From NCBI GenBank assembly GCA_024760905.1, contig CM045731.1:16168501-16232500 (forward strand): a DNA stretch of 64,000 nt, given 5' to 3'. Of this stretch, positions 43,825 through 56,939 are shown one piece after another; position 1 is the first letter of the stretch; each line of letters opens with the position of its first letter. The notes beneath the pieces are model-generated. The model saw nothing but the letters and a program-made list of their open reading frames with translations. It ran no database searches and was not told where the DNA came from. The stretch comes from Plotosus lineatus. Taxonomy: Eukaryota > Chordata > Actinopteri > Siluriformes > Plotosidae. The translations under genes and the position numbers were made by a program.

Positions 43825-46070
43825 GACGGAGAGCGAGATGGAGAGAGAGAGAGAGAGAGAGGTGGGCGGAGGCGAGATGGAGAGAGAGAGAGGTGGGCGG
43901 AGGCGAAGATGGAGAGAGAGAGGTGGGACGGAGGCGAGATGGAGAGAGAGAGAGAGAGGTGGAGCGGAGAGCGAGATGGGAAGAGAGAGAGAGAGAGGTG
44001 GGACGGAGAGCGAGATGGAGAGAGAGAGAGAGAGAGAGGTGGACTGAGAGCCGAGATGGAGATGGAGAGAGAGAGAGAGAGGTGGACGGAGAGCGAGATG
44101 GAGAGAGAGAGAGAGAGGTGGAGCGGAGAAGCGAGATGGAGAGAGAGAGAGAGAGGTGGACGGAGAGCGAGATGGAGAGAGAGAGAGAGAGGTGACTCGG
44201 AGAGCGAGATGGAGAGAGAGAGAGAGAGGTGGACGGAGAGCGAGATGGAGAGAGAGAGAGAGAGGTGGACTGGAGAGCGAGATGGAGAGAGAGAGAGAGA
44301 GGTGGGACGGAGAGCGAGATGGAGAGAGAGAGAGAGAGGTGGACGGAGAGCGAGATGGAGAGAGAGAGAGAGAGAGGTGGAGCGGAGAAGCGAGATGGAG
44401 AGAGAGAGAGAGAGAGGTGGAGCGGAGAGCGAGATGGAGAGAGAGAGAGAGGTGGGACGGAGAGCGAGATGGAGAGAGAGAGAGAGAGGTGGGCGGAGAG
44501 CGAGATGGAGAGAGAGAGAGAGAGAGGTGGGCGGAGAGCGAGATGGAGAGAGAGAGAGAGAGAGGTGGAGCGGAGAGCGAGATGGAGAGAGAGAGAGAGA
44601 GGTGGACGGAGAGCGAGATGGAGAGAGAGAGAGAGAGAGGTGGGCGGAGAGCGAGATGGAGAGAGAGAGAGAGGTGGACGGAGAGCGAGATGGAGAGAGA
44701 GAGAGGTGGACGGAGAGCGAGATGGAGAGAGAGAGGTGGACGGAGAGCGAGATGGAGAGAGAGAGGTGGATGGAGAGGTGGACGGAGAGCGAGATGGAGA
44801 GAGAGAGAGAGGTGGACGGAGAGCGAGATGGAGAGAGAGAGAGAGGTGGGCGGAGAGCGAGATGGAGAGAGAGAGAGAGAGGTGGGCGGAGAGCGAGATG
44901 GAGAGAGAGAGAGAGAGGTGGGCGGCGAGAGCGAGATGGAGAGAGAGAGAGAGAGGTGGGCGGAGAGCGAGATGGAGAGAGAGAGAGAGGTGGACGGAGA
45001 GCGAGATGGAGAGAGAGAGAGGTGGGCGGAGAGCGAGATGGAGAGAGAGAGAGAGAGAGGTGGACGGAGAGCGAGATGGAGAGAGAGAGAGAGAGGTGGG
45101 ACGGAGAGCGAGATGGAGAGAGAGAGAGAGAGAGGTGGACGGAGAGCGAGATGGGGAGAGAGAGAGAGAGAGGTGGACTGAGAGCCGATTGACTTGAGAG
45201 AGAGAGAGAGAGAGGTGGACGGAGAGCGAGATGGAGAGAGAGAGAGAGAGGTGGGCCTGGAGAGCGAGATGGAGAGAGGTGGGCGGAGAGCTAGATGGAG
45301 AGAGGTGGACGGAGAGCGAGATGGAGAGAGGTGGACGGAGAGCGAGAGAGAGAGAGGTGGGACTGAGAGCGAGATGGAGAGAGAGAGAGAGAGAGGTGGA
45401 CCTGAGAGCGAGATGGAGAGAGGTGGGCGGAGAGCGAGATGGAGAGAGAGGTGGGCGGAGAGCTTAGATGGAGAGAGGTGGACGGAGAGCGAGATGGAGA
45501 GAGGTGGACGGAGAGCGAGATGGGAGAGAGGTGGACTTGAGAGCTAGATGGGAGAGAGGTGGACGGAGAGCGAGATGGAGAGAGAGGTGGACGGAGAGCG
45601 AGATGGAGAGAGGTGGACTGGAGAGCGAGATGAGAGAGAGGTGGACGAGAGAGCGAGAGAGAGGTGGACGGAGAGCTAGATAGAGAGAGAGGTGGAGGGA
45701 GAGCGAGAGAGAGAGGTGGGGGGAAAGCTAGATAGAGAGAGAGGTGGACGGAGAGCTAGAGAGAGAGAGAGAGGTGGACGGAGAGCTAGAGAGAGAGAGA
45801 GAGGTGGACGGAGAACTAGATAGCGAGAGAGAGGTGGACGGAGAGCTAGATAGAGAGAGAGAGAGAGAGGTTGACGGAGAGCGAGATGGAGAGAGAGAGA
45901 GGTGGACGGAGAGCGAGATGGAGAGAGAGAGAGGTGGACGGAGAGCGAGAAGGAGAGAGAGAGAGGTGGGCGGAGAGCGAGATGGAGAGAGAGAGGTGGG
46001 CGGAGAGCGAGATGGAGAGAGAGGTGGACGGAGAGCGAGATGAGAGAGAGAGAGGTGGATGGAGAGGTGG
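43825..46070. repeat. CGAGATGG-type sub-block of the GA array (second)
   Basis: The same variant class as 37560-40035. The rare GGTGGATGGAGAGGTGGACG junction recurs at about 44763 and 46053, showing block-scale duplication. Confidence 0.8.
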
Positions 46071-49000
46071 ACGGAGAGCTAGAGAGAGAGGTGGACGGAG
46101 AGCTAGAGAGAGAGGTGGACGGAGAGCTTGAGAGAGAGGTGGACGGAGAGCTAGAGAGAGAGAGAGAGGTTTGGACAGAGAGCTAGATAGAGAGAGAGAG
46201 AGAGGTGGACGGAGAACTAGATAGCGAGAGAGAGGTGGACGGAGAGCTAGATAGAGAGAGAGAGAGAGGTGGACGGAGAGTGAGAGGGAGGTGGACGGAG
46301 AGCTAGAGAGAGAGGTGGACGGAGAGCTAGAGAGAGAGAGGTGGGCGGAGAGCGAGATAGAGAGGTGGACGGAGAGCTAGAGAGAGAGAGGTGTGGACGG
46401 AGAGCTAGATAGAGAGGTGGACGGAGAGCTAGATAGAGAGGTGGACGGAGAGCGAGAGAGAGAGGTGGACGGAGAGCGAGAGAGAGAGAGAGAGGTGGAC
46501 GGAGAGCTAGAGAGAGAGAGAGAGGTGGACGGAGAACTAGAGAGAGAGAGAGAGGTGGACGGAGAACTAGATAGCGAGAGAGAGGTGGACGGAGAGCTAG
46601 ATAGAGAGAGAGAGAGAGGTGGACGGAGAGCTAGAGAGGAGGTGGACGGAGAGCAGAGAGAGGTGGACGGAGAGCTAGAGAGAGAGAGAGGTGGACGGAG
46701 AACGAGATAGAGAGAGGAGGACGGAGAGCGAGATAGAGAGGTGGACGGAGAGCGAGATAGAGAGGTGGACGGAGAGCGAGATAGAGAGGTGGACGGAGAG
46801 CGAGATAGAGAGGTGGACGGAGAGCTAGATAGAGAGGTGGACGGAGAGCGAGAGAGAGAGAGAGAGGTGGACGGAGAGCTAGATAGAGAGAGAGGTGGAC
46901 GGAGAGCTAGAGAGAGAGAGAGAGAGGTGGGCGGAGAACTAGATAGAGAGAGAGGTGGACGGAGAGCTAGATAGAGAGAGAGAGGTGGACGGAGAGCTCG
47001 AGAGAGAGGTGGACGGAGAGCTAGATAGAGAGGTGGACGGAGAGCTAGATAGAGAGGTGGACGGAGAGCTAGATAGAGAGAGAGAGAGAGGCGAGACTGG
47101 AGAGCTTAGAGAGAGAGAGAGGTGGACGGAGAGCTAGAGAGAGAGAGGTGGACGGAGAGCTAGATAGAGAGAGAGAGAGGTGGACGAGAGAGTGAGAGAG
47201 AGAGAGAGAGAGGTGGACGGAGAGCCAGAGAGAGAGAGAGAGGTGGACGGAGAGCTAGAGAGAGAGAGAGAGGTGGGCGGAGAGCTAGAGAGCGAGAGAG
47301 AGGTGGGACGGAGCTAGATAGGAGAGAGAGAGAGAGAGGTGGACGGAGAGAGAGAGAGAGAGAGGTGGACGGAGAACTAGATAGCGAGAGAGAGGTGGAC
47401 GGAGAGCTAGATAGAGAGAGAGAGAGGGGGGCGGGGAGCTAGAGAGAGAGAGGTGACGGAGAGCAGATAGAGAGAGGTGACTGAGAGCTAGATAGAGAGA
47501 GGGATGAGAGAGATAGAGAGGTGGACTGAGAGCTCAGAGAGAGAGAGAGAGGTGGACGGAGAACTAGAGAGAGAGGTGGGACGGAGAGCTAGATAGCGAG
47601 AGAGAGGTGGACGGAGAGCGAGAGAGAGAGAGAGAGGTGGACTTGAGAGCTAGAGAGAGAGAGAGAGGTGGACGGAGAACTAGATAGCGCAGAGAGAGGT
47701 GGACGGAGAGCTAGATAGAGAGAGAGAGAGGTGGGACTGAGAACTAGATAGCGAGAGAGAGGTGGACGGAGAGCTAGATAGAGAGAGAGAGAGGTGGACG
47801 GAGAGCTAGATAGAGAGAGAGAGAGGTGGACGGAGAGCTAGATAGAGAGGTGGACGGAGAGAGAGAGAGGTGGATTGAGAGCGATAGAGAGGTGGACGGA
47901 GAGCTAGATAGCGAGAGAGAGAGAGTGTGGACGGAGAGCCGAGATAGAGAGAGAGGTGGGACGGAGAGCTAGAGAGAGAGAGAGAGGTGGACGGAGAGCT
48001 AGATAGGAGAGAGGTGGACTGAGAGAGCCAGATAGAGATAGAGAGGTGGACGGAGAGCTAGATAGAGAGAGAGGTGGGCGGAGAGCGAGAGAGAGAGAGA
48101 GAGGTGGACTGGAGAACTAGATAGAGAGAGAGGTGGACGGAGAGCGAGAGAGAGAGGTGGACGGAGAGCTAGAGAGAGAGAGAGGTGACTTGAGAGCCAG
48201 ATAGAGAGGTGGACGGAGAGCTAGATAGAGAGGTGGACGGAAGAGCTCAGATAGAGAGGTGGACTTGAGAGCCAGAGAGAGGTGGACTGAGAGCTAGATA
48301 GAGAGAGAGAGAGAGGTGGACGGAGAGCTAGAGAGAGAGAGAGAGGTGGACTTGGAGAGCTAGAGAGAGAGAGAGAGGTGGGACTGAGAGCCGAGAGAGA
48401 GAGAGAGGTGGACGAGAGAGCTAGAGAGAGAGAGAGAGGTGGACGGGAGAGCTAGAGAGAGAGAGAGGTGGACTTGGAGAGCTAGAGAGAGAGAGGTGGA
48501 CTTGAGGAGCTAGAGAGAGAGAGAGGTGGACGGAGAAGCGAGAGAGAGAGAGAGAGGACTGGAGAGCCAGAGAGAGAGAGAGAGTGGACGGAGAGCCAGA
48601 TAGAGAGAGAGGTGACTTGAGAGCCAGAAAGAGAGGTGGACGGAGCCAGATAGAGAGGTGGATTTGAGAGCTAGATAGAGAGTGTGGACTGGAGAGCTAG
48701 AGAGAGAGAGGTGGACTGAGAGCCAGAGAGAGAGAGAAGAGAGAGAGCGACGGAGAGCTAAGGAGAGAGAGAGAGGTGGACTGAGAGAACCAGAGAGAGA
48801 GGTGAGAGAGGTGGACTTGAGAGAGAGAGAGAGAGGTGGACGGAGAGCGAGAGAGAGGTGGACTTGGAGCGAGAGATAGAGAGGTGGACGGAGAGCTAGA
48901 GAGAGGTGGACGGAGAGCGAGAGAGAGAGGTGGACTGGAGAGCTAGAGAGAGAGAGAGAGGTGGACGGAGAGCCTAGAGAGAGAGAGAGAGGTGGACGGA

Positions 49001-52000
49001 GAGCCTAGAGAGAGGAGAGAGAGGTGGGACTTGAGAGAGAGAGAGAGAGAGGTGGACGGAGAGCTAGATAGAGAGAGAGAGAGAGGTGGACTGGAGGAGC
49101 TAGAGAGAGAGAGAGGTGGACGGAGAGCCAGAGAGAGAGAGGTGGACTGGAGAGCCAGAGAGAGAGAGAGAGAGGTGGACTTGGAGAGCCTAGAGAGAGA
49201 GAGGTGGACTGGAGAACTAGAGAGAGAGAGAGAGAGGTGGGGACGGAGAGAGGTGGATAGAGAGAGAGAGAGGTGGACGGAGAGCTAGATAGAGAGAGAG
49301 AGGTGTGGACGGAGAGCTATTAGATAGCGAGAGAGAGAGGTGTGGACTTGAGAGCTAGATAGAGAGAGAGGACGGAGAGCTAGAGCTAGGAGAGAGAGGT
49401 GGATTTGAGAGCGAGAGAGAGGTGGACGAGAGCTAGAGAGAGAGGTGGACGAGAGCGAGAGAGAGAGTGTGGACTTGAGAGCGAGAGAGAGAGGTGAGAG
49501 CGACTGAGATTTAGAGAGAGAGAGAGAGGTGGAGAGAAGCAGAGAGAGAGAGAGAGGTGGATTTGAGAGCGAGAGAGAGAGAGAGGTGGGACGGAGAGCG
49601 AGAGAGAGGTGGACGGAGAGCGAGAGAGAGGTGGACGGAGAGCTAGATAGAGAGAGAGGTGGATTGAGAGCGAGATGAGAGAGAGAGAGGTGGACGGAGA
49701 GCCAGAGAGAGAGAGGTGGGACGGAGAGCTAGATAGAGAGAGAGGTGGACGGAGAGCGAAGAGAGAGAGAGAGGTGGACGGAGAGCGAGAGAGAGAGTGG
49801 GAGAGAGAGAGAGGTGGACTGAGAGCCAGAAGAGAGAGAGGTGGATGGGAGAGCGAGATAGAGAGAGGTGGACGGAGCTAGATAGAGAGAGAGGTGGATT
49901 TGAGAGCTGAGATAGAGAGAGGTGGGATTTGAGAGTTTGAGATAGAGAGAGAGAGGTGGACTTGGAGAGCAGGAGAGAGAGAGAGAGAGGTGGACTTTTG
50001 AGAGCCAGATAGCTCGAGAGAGAGGTGACGGAGAGCTAGAGAGAGAGAGGTGGACGGAGAGCTGGAGAGTTCCAGAGAGAGGTGGACGGAGAGAGAGCTG
50101 AGATAGAGAGGTGGACGGAGAGCGAGAGAGAGAGGTGGACTTGGAGAGCCAGAGAGAGAGAGAGAGAGGTGGATGGAGAGCGCAGAGAGAGAGAGAGAGA
50201 GAGGTGGACTGAGAGCGAGAGAGAGAGAGAGGTGGACGGAGAACTAGAGAGAGAGGTGGACTTGAGAGAGAGAGAGGTGGACGGAGAAGCTAGATAGCGA
50301 GAGAGAGAGAGGTGGACGGAGAGCTGGAATAGAGAGAGAGAGAGGTGGGACTGGAGAGCTAGAGCTTGAGAGAGAGGTGACGGAGAGCGAGATAGAGAGA
50401 GAGAGGTGGACTTGAGAGCCTAGAGAGAGAGGTGGACGGAGACTAGAGAGAGAGAGGTGACTGAGAGCTGAGATAGAGAGGTGGACTGGAGAGCCAGATA
50501 GAGAGAGAGAGGTGGACGGAGAGCCGAGAGAGAGGTGGACTGGAGAGCTAGAGAGAGGTGACTGAGAGCTAGAGAGAGAGGGTGGACGGAGAGCCAGAGA
50601 GAGAGAGGTGGACTGGAGAGCTCAGAGAGAGAGGTGGACGGAGAGCGAGAGAGAGAGAGAGGTGGACTGAGAGAGCTAGAGAGAGAGAGAGGTGGGACGG
50701 AGAGCAGACTAGCGAAGAGAGTGGAGAGAGAGATAGAGAGGTGGACGGAGACAGAGAGAGATAGAGAGAGAGGTGGACGGAGAGCTAGATAGAGAGGTGG
50801 ACGGAGAGCTAGATAGAGAGGTGGACTGAGAGCTGGGAGAGAGAGAGAGGTGGACGGAGAGCGAGAGAGAGAGAGAGGTGGACGGAGAGCTAGAGAGAGA
50901 GAGAGAGAGAGGTGGACTGGAGAGCCAGAGAGAGAGAGAGAGGTGGACGGAGAACTAGATAGAGAGAGAGAGAGAGGGACGGAGAGCTAGATAGAGAGAG
51001 AGAGGTGTGGACGGAGAGCTAGAGAGAGAGAGAGAGGTGGACTGAGAGCTAGATAAGAGAGAGAGAGGTGGACTTGAGAGCTCGAGATAGAGAGGTGGAC
51101 GGAGAGCTAGATAGAGAGGTGGACGGAGAGCGCCTAGAGAGAGAGGTGGACGGAGAGCTAGAGAGAGAGAGAGAGGTTTGGACAGAGAGCTAGAGAGAGA
51201 GAGAGAGAGGTTTGGACGGAGAGCTAGAGAGAGAGAGAGAGAGGTGTGGACGGAGAGCTAGAGAGAGAGAGAGAGGATGGATTTGAGAGCTAGATAGAGA
51301 GAGAGAGGTGGGACTTGAGAGCTAGATAGAGAGAGAGAGGTGGACGGAGAGCTGGCGAGAGAGAGAGAGAGAGGTGGACGGAGAGCCAGAGAGAGAGAGA
51401 GAGGTGGACGGAGAACTAGATAGCGAGAGAGAGAGGTGGACGGAGAGCCAGATAGAGAGAGAGAGGTGGACGGAGAGCTAGATAGAGAGAGAGAGGTGAT
51501 GGGACGGAGAGCTAGAGAGAGAGAGAGAGGTGGGACGGAGAGCTCTCCGAGAGAGGTGGACTTGAGAGCCGAGAGAGAGAGGTGGACGGAGAGCTAGAGA
51601 GAGAGAGGTGGACGGAGAGCTAGAGAGAGAGAGAGAGGTGGACGGAGAACTAGATAGAAGCGAGAGAGAGGTGGACTGAGAGCCAGATAGAGAGAGAGAG
51701 GATGTGGACAGAGAGCCAGAGAGAGAGAGGTGGGACGGAGAGCTAGATAGAGAGGTGGATTCGGAGAGCCGTAGAGAGAGAGAGTGACTGAGAGCCAGAT
51801 AGAGAGGTAAGGACGGAGAGGTGGCGGAGAGCTAGATAGAGAGGTGGACGGAGAGCTCGATAGAGAGAGAGAGAGAGGTGGACGGAGAGCTAGATAGAGA
51901 GAGAGAGGTGGACGGAGAACTAGATAGCGAGAGAGAGGTGGACGGAGAGCTAGATAGAGAGAGAGAGAGAGGTGGACGGAGAGCTAGATAGAGAGAGAGA

Positions 52001-55000
52001 GGTGTGGACGGAGAGCTAGAGAGAGAGAGGTGGACGGAGAGCTCGAGAGAGAGGTGGACGGAGAGCTAGAGAGAGAGGTGGACGGAGAGCTAGATAGAGA
52101 GGTGGACGGAGAGCTCGATAGAGAGAGAGAGAGAGGTGGACGGAGAGCTAGATAGAGAGAGAGAGAGAGAGGTGGACGGAGAGCGAGAGAGAGAGAGAGA
52201 GGTGGACGGAGAGCTCGAGAGAGAGAGAGAGGTGGACGGAGAGCTAGAGAGAGAGAGAGAGGTGGACGGAGAGCCAGAGTTAGAGAGAGAGAGGTGGACG
52301 GAGAGCCTAGATAGCCAGAGAGAGGTGGACGGAGAGCTAGAGAGAGAGAGAGGTGGACGGAGAGCCAGATAGAGAGGTGGACGGAGAGCCAGATAGAGAG
52401 GTGACTTGAGAGCTAGATAGAGAGAGAGGTGGACTTGAGAGCGAGAGAGAGAGAGAGAGGTGGACGGAGAGCCAGAGAGAGAGAGAGAGAGAGAGAGGTG
52501 GACTGGAGAGCTAGAGAGAGAGAGAGGAGGCGAGAGCTAGATAGCGACGGAGAGGAAGAGAGAGGTGGACGGAGAGCTAGATAGAGAGAGAGAGAGAGGT
52601 GGGACGGAGAGCAGATAGAGAGAGAGAGAGGTGGACGGAGAGCCAGATAGCGAGAGAGAGAGAGGTGGGACGGAGAGCTCAAGAGGAGTGAGCTTAGAGC
52701 AGAGAGAGAGGTGGACGGAGAGCTAGATAGAGAGAGAGAGAGGTGGACGGAGAGCTAGATAGAGAGAGGTGTGGACGGAGAGCTAGAGAGAGAGAGGTGG
52801 ACGGAGAGCTCGAGAGAGAGGTGGACGGAGAGCTCGAGAGAGAGGTGGACGGAGAGCTCGAGAGAGAGGTGGACGGAGAGCTAGATAGAGAGAGAGAGAG
52901 GTGGACGGAGAGCTAGATAGAGAGAGAGAGGTGGACGGAGAGCTCGAGAGAGAGGTGGACGGAGAGCTCGAGAGAGAGAAAGAGAGGTGGGACTGGAGAG
53001 CGAGAGAGATAGAGAGAGAGGTGGACGGAGAGCGAGATAGAGAGAGAGACGGAGAGCCGAGAGAGAGAGGCACTGAGAGCCTGATAGAGAGAGAGGTGGA
53101 CGGAGAGCTAGAGAGAGAGAGAGAGGTGGACGGAGAGCGAGAGAGAGAGAGAGAGGTGGACTGAGAGCGAGAGAGAGAGAGAGGTGGACGAGAGAGCCAG
53201 AGAGAGAGAGAGAGAGGTGGACTGAGAGCCAGAGAGAGAGAGAGAGGTGGACGGAGAGCTAGAGAGAGAGAGAGAGAGGTGGACGGAGAGCTAGAGAGAG
53301 AGAGAGGTGGATTTGGAGAGCTAGAGAGAGAGAGAGAGGTGACGGAGAAGCTAGAGAGAGAGAGAGAGGTGGACTTGGAGAGCTAGATAGAGAGAGAGAG
53401 GTGGACGGAGAGCTAGAGAGAGGTGGGACGGAGAGCTCGAGAGAGAGGTGGACGGAGAGCTAGATAGAGAGAGGTGGACTTGAGAGCCTAGATAGAGAGA
53501 GAGAGAGAGGACTGAGAGCTAGAGAGAGAGAGAGAGAGAGAGAGAGGGGGACTGGAGAGCCAGAGGAGAGAGAGAGAGAGGTGGACTGAGAGCTAGAGAG
53601 AGAGAGAGAGGTGGGACGGAGAGCTAGAGAGAGAGAGAGGTGGACTGGAGAGCCAGAGAGAGAGAGAGAGGTGGACTGAGAGCTAGATATAGAGAGAGAG
53701 AGGTGTGGACGGAGAACTAGATAGCGAGAGAGAGGTGGACGGAGAGCTAGAGAGAGAGAGAGAGAGGTGGACGGAGAGCTAGAGAGAGAGGTGGACGGAG
53801 AGCTAGAGAGAGAGGTGGACGGAGAGCTAGATAGAGAGAGAAAGAGAGGTGGACGGGGAGCTAGAGAGAGAGAGAGAGAGGTGGACTTTGGAGAGCCAGA
53901 TAGAGAGAGAGAGAGAGAGAGGTGGACGGAGAGCCAGATAGAGAGAGAGAGAGGTGGACGAGAGCGAGAGAGAGAGAGAGAGGTGGACTTTGAGAGCTAG
54001 AGAGAGAGAGAGAGTGTGGACGAGAGCTAGAGAGAGAGAGAGAGGTGGACGGAGAGCCTAGATAGCGAGAGAGAGGTGGACGGAGAGCTAGATAGAGAGA
54101 GAGAGGTGTGGAAGGAGAGCTAGAGAGAGAGAGGTGTGGACGGAGAACTAGATAGCGAGAGAGAGGTGGACGGAGAGCTAGAGAGAGAGAGAGAGGTGGA
54201 CTGGAGAGCCAGGAGAGAGAGGTGACGGAGAGCCAGAGAGAGAGGTGGATTTGAGAGCTAGATAGAGAGAGAGAGAGAGGTGGACTTGGAGAGCTAGAGA
54301 GAGAGAGAGAGGTGGACGGAGAGCTGGAGAGAGAGAGAGAGGGCGATAGAGCTAGAGAGAGAGAGAGGTGGGACGGAGAGCTGGAGAGAGCGAGAGAGGT
54401 GGGAGGAGAGATAGATAGACGAGAGAGGTGGACTGGAGAGCTGGACTTAGAGAGAGAGAGATAGAGGTGGACGGAGAGCTGACGGAGAGACAGAGATAGT
54501 GGACGGAGAGCCAGATAGAGAGAGGTGGACGGAGAGCTAGAGAGAGAGGTGGACTGAGAGCTGGAGAGAGAGAGGAGTGGACGGAGAGAGATAGAGAGAG
54601 AGAGAGAGGTGGACGGAGAGCTGAGGATAGAGAGAGAGAGAGAGGGGACGGAGAGCAGAGAGAGAGAGAGAGGTGGGACGGAGAGCTAGAGAGAGAGAGA
54701 GAGGGACGGAGAGCTGGAGAGAGACGAGAGAGGAGATGAGAGAGATAGATAGAGAGGTGGACGAGAGCTGACTCAGGAGAGAGAGATAGAGAGGAGACAG
54801 AGAGCTGGACGGAGAGAGAGAGAGGTGGATAGGAGAGCTGAGAGAGAGGTGGGACGGAGAGCTAGGTGGGACGGAATAGAGAGACAGAGAGGTGGACGGA
54901 GAGCTGATCAAGAGAGAGGTGGGACGGAGATAGAGAGATAGAAAGAGAGGTGGACGGAGAGCTGGAGAGGAGATAGATAGAGAGGTGGGACGGAGAGCTG

Positions 55001-56193
55001 ATGGAGAGAGAGGTGTGGACGGAGAGCTAGAGAGAGAGAGAGAGCGAGAGAGCTGGACGGAGGGACGGAGAGAGATAGATAGATAGATAGATAGGTGGAC
55101 GGAGAGCTGGACGGAGAGAGATAGATAGATAGGTGGATGGAGAGCTGGACGGAGAGACATAGATAGGTGGACGGAGAGCTGGACGAGAGAGCTTACAGAT
55201 AGAGTGGACGAGAGAGATGTTGAGGTGACGGGAGAGATAGAGAGGTGGATGGAGAGCTGGACGGAGGGACTTGTGAGAGATAGAGAGTGTGGACTTTGTG
55301 AGAGCTGACGAGGACAGAGAGAGATGGAGAGATAGAGAGGTGGACGGAGAGCTGGACGGAGGGACGGAGAGAGATGGAGAGATAGAGAGGTGGACGGAGA
55401 GCTGGACGGGGAGAGATAGAGAGGTAGACGGAGAGCTGGACGGAGAGAGAGAGATAGAGAGGTGGACAGAGAGCTGGGCGGAGAGAGAGATAGATAGAGA
55501 GGTGGACAGAGAGCTGGACGGAGAGAGATAGATCGATAGATAGAGAGGTGGACGGAGAGCTGACGGAGAGAAAGAGAGAGATGATGGAGAGTTTTCCTCT
55601 GATCGGAGAGATAGATAGATAGATAGAGAGGTGGACGGAGAGCTGGACGGAGGGACGGAGAGAGATAGATAGATAGATAGAGAGGTGGACGGAGAGCTGG
55701 ACGGAGGGACGGATAGAGAGATAGAGAGGTGGATGGAGAGCTGGACGAAGAGAGATAGATAGATAGATAGAGAGGTGGACGGAGAGCTGATTTGAGGGTG
55801 GACGAGAGAGATAGATAGATGGGTGGCTTCCAAGAGCTGGACGGAGGGACGGGAGAGATCAGAGAGGTGTGACGGAGAGCTGACGGTAACGTGGACAGAG
55901 AGAGTTGGAGGTAGGATTGCAAGAGATAAGATGAGATTTGGACGGAGATGCGAAAGACAGAGAGTGGAGAGTATGAGAGTGGTGTGAGACACCGCTGTGA
56001 CGGTGTGAGAGTTAGAGAGGTGAGGACGGAGAGCTGGACTTGTATAAAGAGATAAACAATTAACGGAGAGCTGGTGTTGTTAGATAAGCATGATAGAGAG
56101 GTGGATGTTTCAGCTGGACGGAGAGAGAGAGAGCGAATGGATTAGATGATCGGTCCAGAGAAAGTGGACTGAGAGAGGTGACGGAGGTCTACC

Positions 56194-56495
56194 GGAGGAG
56201 AAGATGAATGATGAGGTGGACTGGAGGCGCTTTCAGATGAGGATGATCGAGGTAAAGTGACAAGCTGGCAGATGCAAAGAAGAGAGACTGTCCATAGAGC
56301 GCGTGGACTTCAGGAGATGCTCCGACAACCAGAGAATGAGCAGATGGATAATAATGAGGTCCCACGTGTGAGACTGTACTGAGATCTCTCTCACTCTCTG
56401 GGACATGAAATGAGAGGTGTGCGGAACGGTGATGCACGTGACTCTCGAGCTCGCCAGATTCTGGGGTGGTTGGGTGATTCATGAATCAAATAACG
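56194..56495 (+). repeat. Garbled copy of the island at 56709-57125
   Basis: Shares in the same order GGAGGAGAAGATGA, GATGATCGAG, TAATAATGAGGTCCCACG, GAGATCTCTCTC, CGAGCTCG and ATCAAATAAC with 56709-57125, but with many small gaps and substitutions between them. It is either an old decayed duplication or a low-quality assembly stretch. Confidence 0.65.
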
Positions 56496-56939
56496 TGGAT
56501 GTGTGGCCATCACCGTGCAGGAGTTCATGGTTCCAGATCTGGCGTGTGTTTTTAGTGTGAAGTTGTGTGTGTGTTGTAAGTGCCAGGCAGCTGCAGGCAT
56601 CCATTTGGGGACTTATTATATAAGCACCGTCTGATTAGACGAAAAGTCAGTGCACAGCTGTTTAACTTCTTACAAACAATAAGACCCGCGAGCGCATGCA
56701 TTCTTGCTGGAGGAGAAGATGATGATGATGAGGAGGAGGATGGTGGTGATGAAGATGATCGAGTGTAAATGATGCAGGTTTTTTTCCTCTACCGGATCAA
56801 ACCGAACCAGAACTGCCGTCCAGGCGCTTTACACTTATGTGTTTGTGTGACCACCAATTCTGGGGGTATGCTTAAAACAAACAAAAAAAACAACAACCCA
56901 ACAACAACCAGGAACTGATTAGTGCTGATTAATAATGAG

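Larger units (their letters stand above)
31018..56190. repeat. Giant purine (GA) minisatellite array, about 25 kb
   Basis: A tandem array whose core on the + strand is GGTGGACGGAGAGC, then GAGATAGAGA or TAGATAGAGA (24 bp at its shortest, e.g. 40801-40900). It is lengthened by extra GA dinucleotides to about 24-60 bp. At an average near 35 bp this is roughly 700 units. The + strand is almost all purine, with isolated C/T. Variants: GATGGATAGAGAG units at the left edge, AGCGGTGGACGG at 31410-31560, CGAGATGG-type blocks at about 37.6-40.0 and 43.8-46.0 kb, CTAGATAG-type units elsewhere, and increasingly irregular units (GGACTTGAGAGCC) after about 47 kb. Confidence 0.97.

Noticed and set aside
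31194..54000. Dozens of plus-strand frames reading WTESERERGGRRARERE and similar
   Set aside because: These are translations of the GA minisatellite core in its three frames. They shift frame with GA number and cannot be conserved genes.
56580..56768. A small frame ending in an acidic run (EDDDDEEEDGGDEDD)
   Set aside because: The acidic run comes from GATGATGAGGAG trinucleotide repeats, and part of it recurs in the garbled copy upstream. There is no other support.
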